Shown: one piece after another, positions 8,246 to 17,016 of the stretch
Layout of the letters: the number at the start of each line of letters is the position of its first letter
Position numbering within the stretch: the stretch's first letter is position 1
Assembly: GCA_035281645.1 (NCBI GenBank)
Contig: DATEDN010000079.1
Location: 11,249 to 75,248 of the forward strand
Direction: 5' to 3'
Source of the DNA: JACCTH01 sp035281645
Lineage (GTDB): Bacteria; Actinomycetota; Acidimicrobiia; Spongiisociales; ZC4RG35
Length of the DNA stretch: 64,000 nucleotides
Notes under the pieces: generated by a model
The model's input: the letters and a program-made list of their open reading frames with translations, nothing else
Told to the model about the DNA's origin: nothing
The model's database searches: none
Translations under genes and position numbers: made by a program

Positions 8246-9810
8246 ACAGTCGCCTTCTCGAGCGCCCGCGCCTCACGGCGGCTCGGTCGGGCGGCCCGAA
8301 CCGAACGACGCATCAAACCAAGGGCCAGCAACGCCAGTACCAGGGCCAGGACCACCCCCCCACCGATTAGCTCCCAACTGGGTGCTCTCCCCCAAAACGA
8401 CACCTCCTGCAGCGCACGGATCCCATAAGTAGCTGGGAGCAGGTATGAGACCGGTCGCACCGAGGGCAGCAGTCGGTCGATGGAGATGAAGAAGCCGCAG
8501 AAGAAGATAGAGACGAGCAAGGTGATCATCGCGTACTGAACCGCCTGGCTTTCTGTCTTGGCGAGAGCGGAGAGAACGAAGCCTATTCCCTGCGCGGCCA
8601 GCACTACCAACAACACCGCGAGGCCATACCAGAGCCACGACCCGATCGGGCGGAAATCGAATGCGAAAACTGCAGCGGCGGTGAGAGCCGCTCCGACCAG
8701 CAGCCCGACGACGACGTTGGCCAGGTACTTGCCGGCAAGCATTTCACCACCCGACAAGGGAGAGACTCGGAACAACTCGACGGCTCCCTGTGATCTCTCT
8801 TTGACCAGAGATAGAGCGGCGAAAGTCAAGGTCAGATGCTGGACCAACAACGAGACAACGCCTGGTATGTAGAAATGCATGTCAACCACATCAAGGTTCC
8901 GGTAGTTGACAGCCTCGCCCCGGAAGGGGCTCACGAGCACAGCAGGATCCAGGGACCGGAAGTCCTCGATGGTGGCTTCCATCTCGTCGAGTTCAGCCGA
9001 CAGAGCCTCAAGCTCCGCTACCCGTTCTTCTCCGGTCGACCCTTCCAGAGCTTTCACCCGTGAGATCGCGGCGTCGAGTGCTCCTTCGCTCTCCTCACCG
9101 CCCGTCGTTTGTTCATTGACCCGATTGAGAACCGAACTCGATGGTCCCAGCTCCGCGGACAAATTCGTGAGAGCAGCTTCCAGGTCGCTACGGCCCTTCT
9201 CGAAGGCGTCGTCGTCTTCGCTCCGGGCGGCCTGCTCCATGACCTCGACCGCGGCTCTCGCTTCGGGCAAGGGTTGTTCCACCTGCTCGGCCTCTTCTTG
9301 ACCCATCACCACCAGGTCCTGAAGCACCTCTCGGTTTACCTGATTGATCGCCCCCACCGCGAAGAGTTCCACCACTCCCGCCTCAAACGGGTCGATTTGG
9401 TCGTGAAGGATCGTGATGACCGCTTGCTCCCCGGAGCGAACCGTTTCCACGGCGTCTTCGGGAATCACCACTGCGATATTGGCTTGCCGGGAGTCGATCA
9501 TCGCCGTGGCTTCATCGACCGATGGCACGACGCCGACGAGGTCGGCTTGAGCGCCCAGCGCGGTGGCGAGGTCATCGCTGCGCTCGCTGAGGCCGCTCCC
9601 CGGGGGGGCGACGAGAACGGTTTTGAGTACGGGCGGATCGGGGTCGAAACCGATCCCGAACAGGAAGAGGATCAAGAACGGTCCGATCACGAGGGTCAGG
9701 AGCAGCCGCGGCTGTCGCAACACCTCCAGCACGTCCTTCTTGAAGAAGGCGTAGCTGCGAGTGAACCCACCGGTGATTCCGCGATTGTCAGCCACCGTTG
9801 CGCTCGTCAT
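8242..9810 (-). CDS. ABC-2 type transporter permease
   Basis: The likely start is ATG 9810 (MTSATVADNRGITGG), giving 522 residues and a ~23-base overlap with the ATPase gene. The open frame upstream is antisense-like low-complexity sequence inside the ATPase gene. The protein has one N-terminal membrane helix (LLLTLVIGPFLILFLFGIGF), a ~300-residue extracytoplasmic domain with an acidic alpha-helical part (about 170-270), and five or six C-terminal helices ending in an arginine-rich tail. This is the ABC-2/YhgE-like exporter layout. With the adjacent ATPase it should form an efflux pump; substrate unknown. Confidence 0.85.
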   Translation of the reverse strand: MTSATVADNRGITGGFTRSYAFFKKDVLEVLRQPRLLLTLVIGPFLILFLFGIGFDPDPPVLKTVLVAPPGSGLSERSDDLATALGAQADLVGVVPSVDEATAMIDSRQANIAVVIPEDAVETVRSGEQAVITILHDQIDPFEAGVVELFAVGAINQVNREVLQDLVVMGQEEAEQVEQPLPEARAAVEVMEQAARSEDDDAFEKGRSDLEAALTNLSAELGPSSSVLNRVNEQTTGGEESEGALDAAISRVKALEGSTGEERVAELEALSAELDEMEATIEDFRSLDPAVLVSPFRGEAVNYRNLDVVDMHFYIPGVVSLLVQHLTLTFAALSLVKERSQGAVELFRVSPLSGGEMLAGKYLANVVVGLLVGAALTAAAVFAFDFRPIGSWLWYGLAVLLVVLAAQGIGFVLSALAKTESQAVQYAMITLLVSIFFCGFFISIDRLLPSVRPVSYLLPATYGIRALQEVSFWGRAPSWELIGGGVVLALVLALLALGLMRRSVRAARPSRREARALEKATV

Positions 9811-10804
9811 CGTTGAGACGGCCGACCAGCTCGACGAAGACGTCGTCGAAGGGCGGCAAGTAGGGCTCCGCAGTTTCGAGCTCGAGGCCCTTCTCCCGGG
9901 CCCAGGCGCCGATGGCGGGTGAGACCTCGCCGGCGTCCTCCACCACCAGCCGGTACTCCCCATAACGCCTTTGATCCCAGTCCGTCGCCGAGGCCACCCG
10001 CACCAGTTCCTCGATTTGAGCTGGGTCGAGCGAGGCTGCGAACTTGAGATCAAGCACCTCGCCTCCCATCGCCTGGCGGCGAAGCCCGTCCGGGGTGTCG
10101 ACCGTGAGCAAGCGACCATCGGCGAGAACGCCGACCTGGTCGCAATAGGCGGCCTCGCCGACGTACTGCGTGGTGATGAAGAGAGTCCTTCCTTGGTCCT
10201 TCAGCTCCAGGAAGTGGTCCCAGAACTTGCGACGGAGAACCGGATCGATGCCCGCGGTGGGTTCGTCGAGGAACAAGAGCTCTGGGTTGTGGATAAGGGT
10301 CGCGGCCAATGCCAAGCGTCGCTGCATCCCTCCCGAGGACTCGCGCAGTAGACGATGGCGATCGTCCCAGAGTTCGACGAACCCCAGCGTCTCCTTGAGG
10401 CTTTGGTGTCGCTCCCGCCAGCCCATCCCAAACAGCGAGGCGGCGAAGGAAAGGTTCTGCCTGATCGAAAGCTCGGGGTAGAGCACGGAGAGTTGTGGCA
10501 TGTAGCCGAGGTCGGCCCGGTCTCTGCGGTCGAACTCGACCGGCTGTTTTCCGAGTACGGTCAATTGCCCGGAGTCGGGTCGCACTACGCCGGTCATCAA
10601 TCGAATCGTCGTGGTCTTGCCCGAACCGCTCGGACCGATGAACCCGAAGATGGTCCGTTGCGGTACCTCGAGATCGAGATCGAATACCCCGACCCCTTCT
10701 TCGAACTCCTTCGTGAGACGCTGGGTGGCAATGGCGAGCTCGGGCTCGGCCTTTGCTTCCTCGAGCAATTCCGGCTCAGGCTCGGTTTGGGGAAGCTCGT
10801 CCAC
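9788..10804 (-). CDS. ABC transporter ATP-binding protein (ABC-2 exporter subunit)
   Basis: The 338-residue nucleotide-binding subunit has Walker A GPSGSGKT (57-64), Q-loop YMPQ, signature SSGGMQ (156-161) and Walker B LLFLDEPTAGID (176-187). The H-loop position reads ITTQYVGEA, with Gln where His is normally found (TTH), a departure that may lower ATP hydrolysis or be compensated. A C-terminal extension of ~100 residues is typical of DrrA/NatA-type exporters. The GTG at 10804 is the first clear start; sequence upstream stays open for about 12 codons but has no good start codon. The gene diverges from the AI-2E-family gene. Confidence 0.87.
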   Translation of the reverse strand: MDELPQTEPEPELLEEAKAEPELAIATQRLTKEFEEGVGVFDLDLEVPQRTIFGFIGPSGSGKTTTIRLMTGVVRPDSGQLTVLGKQPVEFDRRDRADLGYMPQLSVLYPELSIRQNLSFAASLFGMGWRERHQSLKETLGFVELWDDRHRLLRESSGGMQRRLALAATLIHNPELLFLDEPTAGIDPVLRRKFWDHFLELKDQGRTLFITTQYVGEAAYCDQVGVLADGRLLTVDTPDGLRRQAMGGEVLDLKFAASLDPAQIEELVRVASATDWDQRRYGEYRLVVEDAGEVSPAIGAWAREKGLELETAEPYLPPFDDVFVELVGRLNDDERNGG

Positions 10805-10851
10805 GGGAACAATTGCGTCGGTACTCTCGCTGACCAGATCAACCTCTCTTT

Positions 10852-11991
10852 ATGACCGAACCCCAGATACCCGATCGCGTCCGCCCCGAAACAGAGAGGG
10901 TCGAGACCGACCGATCGTGGGAGCAGCTGTGGCCGCCGCTCTCCTACTGGTCACGAGCGGCACTCGTCGTGCTGGGGGTGGTGATCGCGGTTCGGATCCT
11001 GGCGGCGCTGCAGAACATCTTGCTGATTGTTCTCGCTGCTTTTGTGGTCTCTCTGGGTCTGCAACCGGCCATCCGCTGGCTGGAGAGCAAGGGCCTTCGA
11101 CGGGGCACCGCCATGGCCGTGCTCATACTCGCCGGGCTGCTCGTCATGGCAGGAGCGGCATTGGCCGTGGTGCCGGTCATTGTCGACCAGGCCGCCCAGG
11201 CGCTCGATCGCCTTCCGGAGATTTGGGCAGACCTGCGCCAACGGAGCGGACTAGTCGGCGATCTCGCCAACCGCGTTGACCTGGGAAGCGGCCTCCCTGT
11301 CGATTTTGATCCGGTCGCCTTCGTCGGCCCGGTCCTACTGACGCTTTTCAACGTCATCACGATGTTGTTGCTGACGCCTTACTTCGCGGTCAGCTTTCCG
11401 AGCCTGAAGCTGGCAGTGTTTCGGCTGGTCGCCCGCGACCACCGGGAGGACTACGTGTACATGGTCAACCGCGCCGTGGACCTCACCGCCAATTACATCA
11501 TCGGCAACCTCATCATCAGCGTGGCGGCGGGTGTCGCCGCTTTCATTGTCTTTTCTGCGATTGGCCTGCCATACGCCGTGGCCCTGGCCACCTGGGTGGG
11601 GCTGATGGACCTGATCCCTGCCATCGGGGCGTTGATCGGGATGATCCCGGCATTGCTTGTTGCCTCGCAGGTGGGAATGCGCGAGGTCGTGTTCGCGATC
11701 ATCTTCTTCGTGCTCTATCAACAGTTCGAGAATTACGTCATTGCCCCGAGGGTCATGCGCAAGGCGGTCAATCTCAACCCCGCACTGGTGGTGATCGCTT
11801 TGCTGGTCGGAGGCAGCCTCGCCGGTCTGGTGGGAGCTCTGCTGGCCCTGCCGGTGGCGGCGTTAACCAAAGTGCTCGTGACCGAGTTTTTGGTCGAAGG
11901 GAGGCTGCAAACCGTGCGCGAGGATGCTCCCGAACAAAACATCGCTCGACGCCGTCTGCGTGGCTTCCGCGGCAGCCGTCCCCTCCCTTGA
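10852..11991 (+). CDS. AI-2E family transporter (PerM/YdiK-like membrane protein)
   Basis: The 379-residue protein contains about seven or eight hydrophobic segments in the arrangement of the AI-2E/UPF0118 family: a paired N-terminal hairpin (ALVVLGVVIAVRILAALQ, then NILLIVLAAFVVSLGLQPA), a soluble insert with QAAQALDRLPEIW, and the conserved C-terminal stretch DLIPAIGALIGMIPALLVA followed by YQQFENYVIAPRVM. Members include an autoinducer-2 exporter and Na+/H+ antiporters; the actual substrate cannot be called. The gene ends 1 base before the second TTCTTGCGTAA inverted repeat. Confidence 0.87.
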   Translation: MTEPQIPDRVRPETERVETDRSWEQLWPPLSYWSRAALVVLGVVIAVRILAALQNILLIVLAAFVVSLGLQPAIRWLESKGLRRGTAMAVLILAGLLVMAGAALAVVPVIVDQAAQALDRLPEIWADLRQRSGLVGDLANRVDLGSGLPVDFDPVAFVGPVLLTLFNVITMLLLTPYFAVSFPSLKLAVFRLVARDHREDYVYMVNRAVDLTANYIIGNLIISVAAGVAAFIVFSAIGLPYAVALATWVGLMDLIPAIGALIGMIPALLVASQVGMREVVFAIIFFVLYQQFENYVIAPRVMRKAVNLNPALVVIALLVGGSLAGLVGALLALPVAALTKVLVTEFLVEGRLQTVREDAPEQNIARRRLRGFRGSRPLP

Positions 11992-12036
11992 TTCTTGCGT
12001 AACTTGGCGCCCTTTTTCCCGGGTTTTACGCAAGAA
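11992..12036. repeat. Inverted repeat with TTCTTGCGTAA / TTACGCAAGAA arms, copy 2
   Basis: Perfect 11-base arms (11992-12002 and 12026-12036) enclose a 23-base centre. The arms are identical to those at 4305-4352, 7.7 kb away. Here the element lies between the convergent AI-2E-family and soxD genes and supplies the soxD stop codon (TAA, 12026-12028). The C/T-rich centre (CCCTTTTTCCC) could add a terminator role. Confidence 0.65.
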
Positions 12037-12259
12037 CGGAGTCGGTGCGGGTGTCGCGCCGGACCGTGATCCAGCGACGGCATCCATACTCGTGGAACCA
12101 CCGCTCGACGACCTCACCTTCGCGGTTGGTGCGGAAGAACCCGCGGTCCAAGTCGATCGCCTCGGGATCGGTCATCGTCTCGGGGACGGTCGGGATCTCG
12201 GCATAGCGGAATTCCTCCACCGAGCGCAGCCCACAGTGAGGACAAGTCAGGAACAACAT
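12026..12259 (-). CDS. soxD: Sarcosine oxidase delta subunit
   Basis: This 77-residue protein has the zinc-binding pattern of heterotetrameric sarcosine oxidase delta subunits: CPHCG (Cys6, Cys9) at the N-terminus and H-x3-GCRRW (His56, Cys60) followed by RRDT near the C-terminus. Known delta subunits have roughly 90-100 residues, so this is a short version. It is the last gene of the sox run and directly abuts soxB. Its stop codon is formed by the inverted repeat. Confidence 0.85.
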   Translation of the reverse strand: MLFLTCPHCGLRSVEEFRYAEIPTVPETMTDPEAIDLDRGFFRTNREGEVVERWFHEYGCRRWITVRRDTRTDSVLA

Positions 12260-13471
12260 CTACTGGGTTCCCGCCGATCCGCGATCGGACAGCGTCCGAT
12301 CATTGAGGAAGCGGTCTACGCCAAAGGGGGCGATCAGACTTGGCACCTCACCCGTGGCGATCAATGCCGCCATCGCCTCCCCCCCGGCCGGGATGGCCTT
12401 GAACCCCCAGGTCCCCCAGCCGGTCGTCACCAGTAGCCCTTCCACGGCCGTTCGTCCCATGACAGGGGAGTAGTCGGGGGACATGTCGCAAACCCCGGTC
12501 CATTGTCGTAGGACCCTCAAATCGGCCAAGAACGGAAGCAGGGCCAGCGCCCGCCCGGCACACGAGGAGAGGAATCCGTAGCTGGATCGATACGAGTAGG
12601 AGGGCTGCCGATCGATCTCGGCTCCGATCAGGATCTCACCACGGGCCGTCTGGCTTGCGTAGAACAACAACTCCGTCGAGGCGACGATGGCCTCAAGGCC
12701 CTGCTGATAGTGGTTGGTTACGAACGCCTGCAAGGGGTGGGTGCGAATCGGAAGGCGAAGACCGGCCATGGCGGCGATGGTGCTTACCTGTCCACCCAGA
12801 GCGAGCAGTACGGTCCCCGCCCTGACGAGCCCGCGATCGGTCTCGACGCCGATGATCCGTCCGGCGTCGACCTGAAGCCCGATCACCCGGGTTCGCTGAT
12901 GGACCTCAACCCCTTCCCTCATCGCACCCTCGGCCAGCGACCACACCACGCGATCGTGCCGGGCGGTGGCCCCTCGGGGGTGATAGGAGGCTCCCAGCAC
13001 CGGGTAGCGGCCACCACCGGATAAGTCGATCTGGGGACAAATCGAGCGGATCTCCTCCGGGCCGACGAAGATCGTCTCAGAACCGTACGCTTGGTTGAGG
13101 GCGGCGCGGGCTCTTTCGGCCCGCAGGCCCATCTCGGTGTGGGCGATCCAAAGGAGCCCCTTCTCCTTGTGCATGATCCAGCGCCCGGTTTCGTCTTCAA
13201 GGTGCTGGTAAAGCTCGAGGGAGTGCTGATAGAAGCGCACCGCTTCGGGCACGCCGTAGTTGGCGCGGATGACAGTGGTGTTGCGACCCGAGTTGCCCGA
13301 ACCGATGTAGCCCCGCTCTAGTACGGCAACGTTGGTGATGCCATGGCGCGTCGCCAGGTAGTACGCCGTCGCCAACCCATGTCCGCCCCCGCCGATGATT
13401 ACCACGTCGTAGGAGTGCCGAAGCTCGTCCGGCCACCGCAATCGCACTTTTGACTCGATGAACTCGTTCAT
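12260..13471 (-). CDS. soxB: Sarcosine oxidase beta subunit
   Basis: The 403-residue flavoprotein has the dinucleotide site VVIIGGGGHGLATAYYL (23-39), and GSGNSGRNTTVIRANY as in beta subunits of heterotetrameric sarcosine oxidase. The conserved ARHDRVVW (His172) corresponds to the histidine that binds FMN covalently in characterised enzymes. The C-terminus keeps DMSPDYSPVMG and the glycine-rich WGTWGFKAIPAGG. In the holoenzyme this subunit oxidises sarcosine on non-covalent FAD and passes electrons to FMN. Its start overlaps the end of soxG by 4 bases. Confidence 0.92.
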   Translation of the reverse strand: MNEFIESKVRLRWPDELRHSYDVVIIGGGGHGLATAYYLATRHGITNVAVLERGYIGSGNSGRNTTVIRANYGVPEAVRFYQHSLELYQHLEDETGRWIMHKEKGLLWIAHTEMGLRAERARAALNQAYGSETIFVGPEEIRSICPQIDLSGGGRYPVLGASYHPRGATARHDRVVWSLAEGAMREGVEVHQRTRVIGLQVDAGRIIGVETDRGLVRAGTVLLALGGQVSTIAAMAGLRLPIRTHPLQAFVTNHYQQGLEAIVASTELLFYASQTARGEILIGAEIDRQPSYSYRSSYGFLSSCAGRALALLPFLADLRVLRQWTGVCDMSPDYSPVMGRTAVEGLLVTTGWGTWGFKAIPAGGEAMAALIATGEVPSLIAPFGVDRFLNDRTLSDRGSAGTQ

Positions 13472-13833
13472 TGGCCCAGGCGCTCCTCGAGTTCGTGCCC
13501 GAAAGGTGCGGCGATGATGAAAATGCCCTGGTTGCCGTCGAGATAGACCTTGACCGGCAGGCCGGCAACCATGCCCTGCACGAGGACCGGCCGATCGGGG
13601 GACACCTCAAACGAAGCATGGGATGCGATCAGGTCCAAGGCCCGTTGCTCGGCCATTGGGAGCGACACCCAGCCCATGTCCCGCTCGACGATGGCGTGAG
13701 GATCGTGGACTGCCACCTCAGCGTCTCCCAGGACCAGGGCATCGTCGGGAGCGAAACGAAGACTCATGCCCTCCAGCTCGTCGAGCGAAGCCGGATCCGC
13801 CACGACCCGCCAACCGATGAGTCGTTCAACCAC
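13468..13833 (-). CDS. soxG: Sarcosine oxidase gamma subunit-like protein
   Basis: The 121-residue protein begins at GTG 13833, overlapping soxA by 8 bases, and ends inside the soxB start. Position and partial similarity to the C-terminal half of gamma subunits (MGWVSLPMAEQRALDLIASHASFEVSPDRPVLVQGM) support the call. Classical gamma subunits are near 200 residues, so the N-terminal part seems to be missing. It probably has a structural role in the complex. The name rests on gene order as much as on sequence. Confidence 0.6.
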   Translation of the reverse strand: MVERLIGWRVVADPASLDELEGMSLRFAPDDALVLGDAEVAVHDPHAIVERDMGWVSLPMAEQRALDLIASHASFEVSPDRPVLVQGMVAGLPVKVYLDGNQGIFIIAAPFGHELEERLGQ

Positions 13834-15952
13834 GTGCGCGTTCTCCCGAGGGGTCGTAAAAGGGATGTGCAGCGTGACGGGCCAGCCGGCCGTCGATCTG
13901 CACCACCTCAGGAAAGCGATCGTTCTCTAGTCGGACCCATCCCAACATCACGGTTTTGCCGAGCGCCGGGGAAAAGCGCGCCGAGCTCACCTGTCCCACG
14001 GGGGCATCGCCCTTCATAAGCATCGAGCCCTCGATCGGCGCCGGACCCTCCATCTCCCAGCCGACCAGACGCTTGTTGAGCGGAATGGTGTTGGTTCGGA
14101 TTAACGCTTGCCTCCCAACAAAGTCCGCCTTGTCGAGGCGGGCAGCCCACTCCAGGCCCAGGCGGCGAGGAGTCGAGTCGTACTCTGAATCCATGCCGAC
14201 GATGAAATGTCCCTTCTCGAGTCGCAAGGTGAAGAGGACATCGAGGCCATGCGGATATAGGTCGAGATCTGACCCGGCTGCTTCCAGCGCACGCCACAAC
14301 TCAACCGAACGATCGACCGGATGGTGCAGTTCGAAGGAAACCTCGCCCGTGAATGACAGTCGTACGATCCGGCAAGGCACGCTCGCCACCTCGGCCTCGA
14401 CGTGGGCCAGGTAGCCGGGGGGATCGCTGACACCGAGGCGATTGAGGAGCTCTTTGGCTCGCGGGCCGGTGACGTTGATCGCCCCGAGCGACATGGTTCG
14501 ATCGAGAATGCGGACATCGAGACCAAAGGTCTCCGCCCAATCCCGCACCCACATCTCGGCAAAGGAAGCTCCCCCGGAAGTGAAGGTCAGGAAGAACCGA
14601 GACTCGCTGAGCCGGCAGATGAGGCCGTCATCGATGACATACCCGCGTTCATCGAGCAGCAGCGCATAACGCACTCGGCCCGGCTTGAGATCTCCCACCC
14701 GGCACGGGTAGATGCGCTCCAGCAGTTCTGTCGCACCGGGCCCACCGACCAGCATCTTGCCCAAGGTTCCGACGTCGCCGAGGGAGACCGCCCCCCGAAC
14801 GGCTCGGTATTCGGCGCCAACATCGGGATACCGCCAGGGTCTCCACCATCCTCCGAATCGATCCATGGTGGCTCCCCAGCGGAGGTGCTCTTCGTGAAGA
14901 GAGGTGCGTCGAAAAGGGGGCAGGTCGAAACCGGCAGCCGCCTCGGACATCGTCAGCTGCCGGGTCACCGGCCGGGCCGTAAAAGGTGATGGAGGCTGCG
15001 ATTGGCGAGCGGCGAGGAACGAGCGCAGATGGGGCAGACAGACTCCCCCCTGGCAGGTTCCAGTCCCGGCGAGGGTCGCCCGCTTGACCAGTTCCATCTC
15101 TCGAAAGCCCCTCTCCCAGACCGATTCGAGATCGGAGACTTCCACTTGCGAGCAGGGGCAGATGGTTCCGGTCGAGGGAGACGGCGGCAATTGATCAGCT
15201 ATGGCCGCGTCTCCCACGGTCTCTATCTCGAGGCCGTCACCCATGCGGGCCAGAGCGTCACGGGGGTGGAGTCCCAGATCCACGACCGCCGAGTCGCACT
15301 CCAGACGCGACCCGTCTTCCAGCACGACAGCTGCTACACGTCGGTCCCCCTCGAAGTAACGCGGATGCTGGGTGAGTAAGACCGTCCTTCCAAGGTCGAC
15401 TCCAGCCGAGGACAGTTTCTCGGCGGCCCGCTTTGTAAAGATCCCGGCAAGGTCTGATCCGGGGCAAATCGGTTGTTCCTCGGCGGCGCCAGTTGCCACG
15501 ATCACCTTGCGGCATCGGGCGTGGACCATCCCCTCCTGGGTCCTCACGACCACCATTGGTCCGGCGTAGATCCCGATCACCTCTTCTCCCCTGCCCGCAT
15601 CAAAGGAGATGACTTCGCCCGAGGCCCCCGTCGCCGCCCGACGACCAGCTTCCCCCTGACCAACAATCACGACGTCGGCAAAAACAGTACGGGCGTCGAC
15701 TGCCCCTCCCTCGAGCGACTCCGGGAGGGGAGGATCGCCGGCTTGAGACTCCACCACCATGGCGCTTTCGGCGATGGTTTGACAGCTACGGAGGTAGGCC
15801 ACTCCGTTTACCTTGACCAAACAGTGGGGGCAATCGCCGCCGAGGCAGAGGCAGCCGCCTCCGGTAGGGTGAATTCCCGCCCGCAGCAGGGCGACGGCGA
15901 GCGAATCACCCGCCCGGAAAGAAACCTCTCGGCCGTCGAATGTAAAGCTCAA
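13826..15952 (-). CDS. soxA: Sarcosine oxidase alpha subunit, compact form
   Basis: The 708-residue protein joins three parts. Residues 1-70 are a ferredoxin-like domain with cysteines 34, 36, 41, 44 and 57 that could hold a [2Fe-2S] cluster. Residues 90-310 are a shortened dinucleotide-binding module with GQGEAG (98-103) and a cysteine motif CPC (265-267) plus CQGGVC (300-305). Residues ~345-708 are a GcvT/aminomethyltransferase domain. The family oxidises sarcosine to glycine and can pass formaldehyde to tetrahydrofolate as 5,10-methylene-THF. Characterised alpha subunits have about 960 residues; most of the missing length lies between GQGEAG and VIVATGA. The TTG start overlaps the dehydrogenase stop by 4 bases. 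Confidence 0.87.
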   Translation of the reverse strand: MSFTFDGREVSFRAGDSLAVALLRAGIHPTGGGCLCLGGDCPHCLVKVNGVAYLRSCQTIAESAMVVESQAGDPPLPESLEGGAVDARTVFADVVIVGQGEAGRRAATGASGEVISFDAGRGEEVIGIYAGPMVVVRTQEGMVHARCRKVIVATGAAEEQPICPGSDLAGIFTKRAAEKLSSAGVDLGRTVLLTQHPRYFEGDRRVAAVVLEDGSRLECDSAVVDLGLHPRDALARMGDGLEIETVGDAAIADQLPPSPSTGTICPCSQVEVSDLESVWERGFREMELVKRATLAGTGTCQGGVCLPHLRSFLAARQSQPPSPFTARPVTRQLTMSEAAAGFDLPPFRRTSLHEEHLRWGATMDRFGGWWRPWRYPDVGAEYRAVRGAVSLGDVGTLGKMLVGGPGATELLERIYPCRVGDLKPGRVRYALLLDERGYVIDDGLICRLSESRFFLTFTSGGASFAEMWVRDWAETFGLDVRILDRTMSLGAINVTGPRAKELLNRLGVSDPPGYLAHVEAEVASVPCRIVRLSFTGEVSFELHHPVDRSVELWRALEAAGSDLDLYPHGLDVLFTLRLEKGHFIVGMDSEYDSTPRRLGLEWAARLDKADFVGRQALIRTNTIPLNKRLVGWEMEGPAPIEGSMLMKGDAPVGQVSSARFSPALGKTVMLGWVRLENDRFPEVVQIDGRLARHAAHPFYDPSGERARG

Positions 15953-17016
15953 AACTCAACCAGAGTGCGAAAGCCCTCGCCTCGCTGCATGCGCCCAAAG
16001 GCTTCGTCGATACCTTCGAGATCGGTGCGATGGGTCACTGTGCGCCGGAGATCGATGGCACCCGAGAGGATCTCTTCGGCGAGAGCGGCAATCTCTCGAG
16101 CCGGATTGCCCGACCCGTAGAACGAACCCAGGAGACTCTTCTCGGAAGCGAAGTCGATGGCTGCGATCGGGACCTCAGCACCGACTGGGGAGATGCCCAC
16201 CACTACGGACGCCCCGCCCGGGGCCGTCCACTTCCAGGCTGACGCGATCGTCTCTGGACGACCGACCACTTCGAATACCCAATCGAAGGTGCCTTCGACG
16301 CCCTCGGGAGGGACGAACGCAGTTGCTCCTTGCGCAAGGGCCAACTCTGCCTTGGCCTCGACGGGATCAACAGCGACGATGACTTCTGCTCCCGCCGCCG
16401 CGGCGGCAGCTATCACCTGCAGACCCACACCGCCGCTGCCGATCACAGCCACCCGATCGCCAGCCCGAACCCTGGCCTTGTTGCGAACCGCACCAAATCC
16501 GGTCACCACCGCACAGCCGAGGAGGGCGGCGTCGGCAAATCCAATTCCAGGGGGCATCTTCACGACCGATTGCTCGGGGACAATGGTCCGTTCGGCGAAA
16601 GCGCCCACCGCCAAAAACTGTTGAAGAGGCGAGCCATCACCGCGGTACATCCTGTAGCCGCCGTCCAGCATCGTCCCGCTGAAGGAAGCCCGTGACCCGG
16701 GCTCGCAGAGATTGGCCTGATCGCGGCGGCACTGACGGCACTCGCCACAAGCGGGAAGAAAACAAAACGCCACCTCGTCCCCCGGCGCCACGCTCCGAAC
16801 CCCGCTCCCCACCGTCGTCACCACCCCCGCTCCCTCGTGGCCGAGGACGGTAGGGAAGCGCCGCCGACCGAGGTGGCCAAGAGCAAGATGGAGGTCGGAG
16901 TGACACACTCCCGCTGCCCGCAGTTCAACCTCGACCTCGCCTGCGCCGGGAGCAGCCAACTCGACATCTTCAACCGACGGCTTCTCGCCCGCCATCAACC
17001 AGACCGCTGCCCTCAC
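15949..17016 (-). CDS. Zinc-dependent alcohol dehydrogenase (class III / formaldehyde dehydrogenase-like)
   Basis: The 355-residue MDR protein has the catalytic-zinc motifs GVCHSDLH and GHEGAG, and the structural-zinc lobe CGECRQCRRDQANLC. The NAD-binding loop is VIGSGGVGLQV. Such enzymes include NAD/mycothiol- or glutathione-dependent formaldehyde dehydrogenases. A place directly before the sarcosine oxidase genes suggests removal of the formaldehyde released by N-demethylation; that role is inferred. GTG 17016 is preferred as start because GGAGG lies five bases upstream and the GTGA overlaps the enolase-family stop; ATG 17028 is the alternative. Confidence 0.85.
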   Translation of the reverse strand: MRAAVWLMAGEKPSVEDVELAAPGAGEVEVELRAAGVCHSDLHLALGHLGRRRFPTVLGHEGAGVVTTVGSGVRSVAPGDEVAFCFLPACGECRQCRRDQANLCEPGSRASFSGTMLDGGYRMYRGDGSPLQQFLAVGAFAERTIVPEQSVVKMPPGIGFADAALLGCAVVTGFGAVRNKARVRAGDRVAVIGSGGVGLQVIAAAAAAGAEVIVAVDPVEAKAELALAQGATAFVPPEGVEGTFDWVFEVVGRPETIASAWKWTAPGGASVVVGISPVGAEVPIAAIDFASEKSLLGSFYGSGNPAREIAALAEEILSGAIDLRRTVTHRTDLEGIDEAFGRMQRGEGFRTLVEF

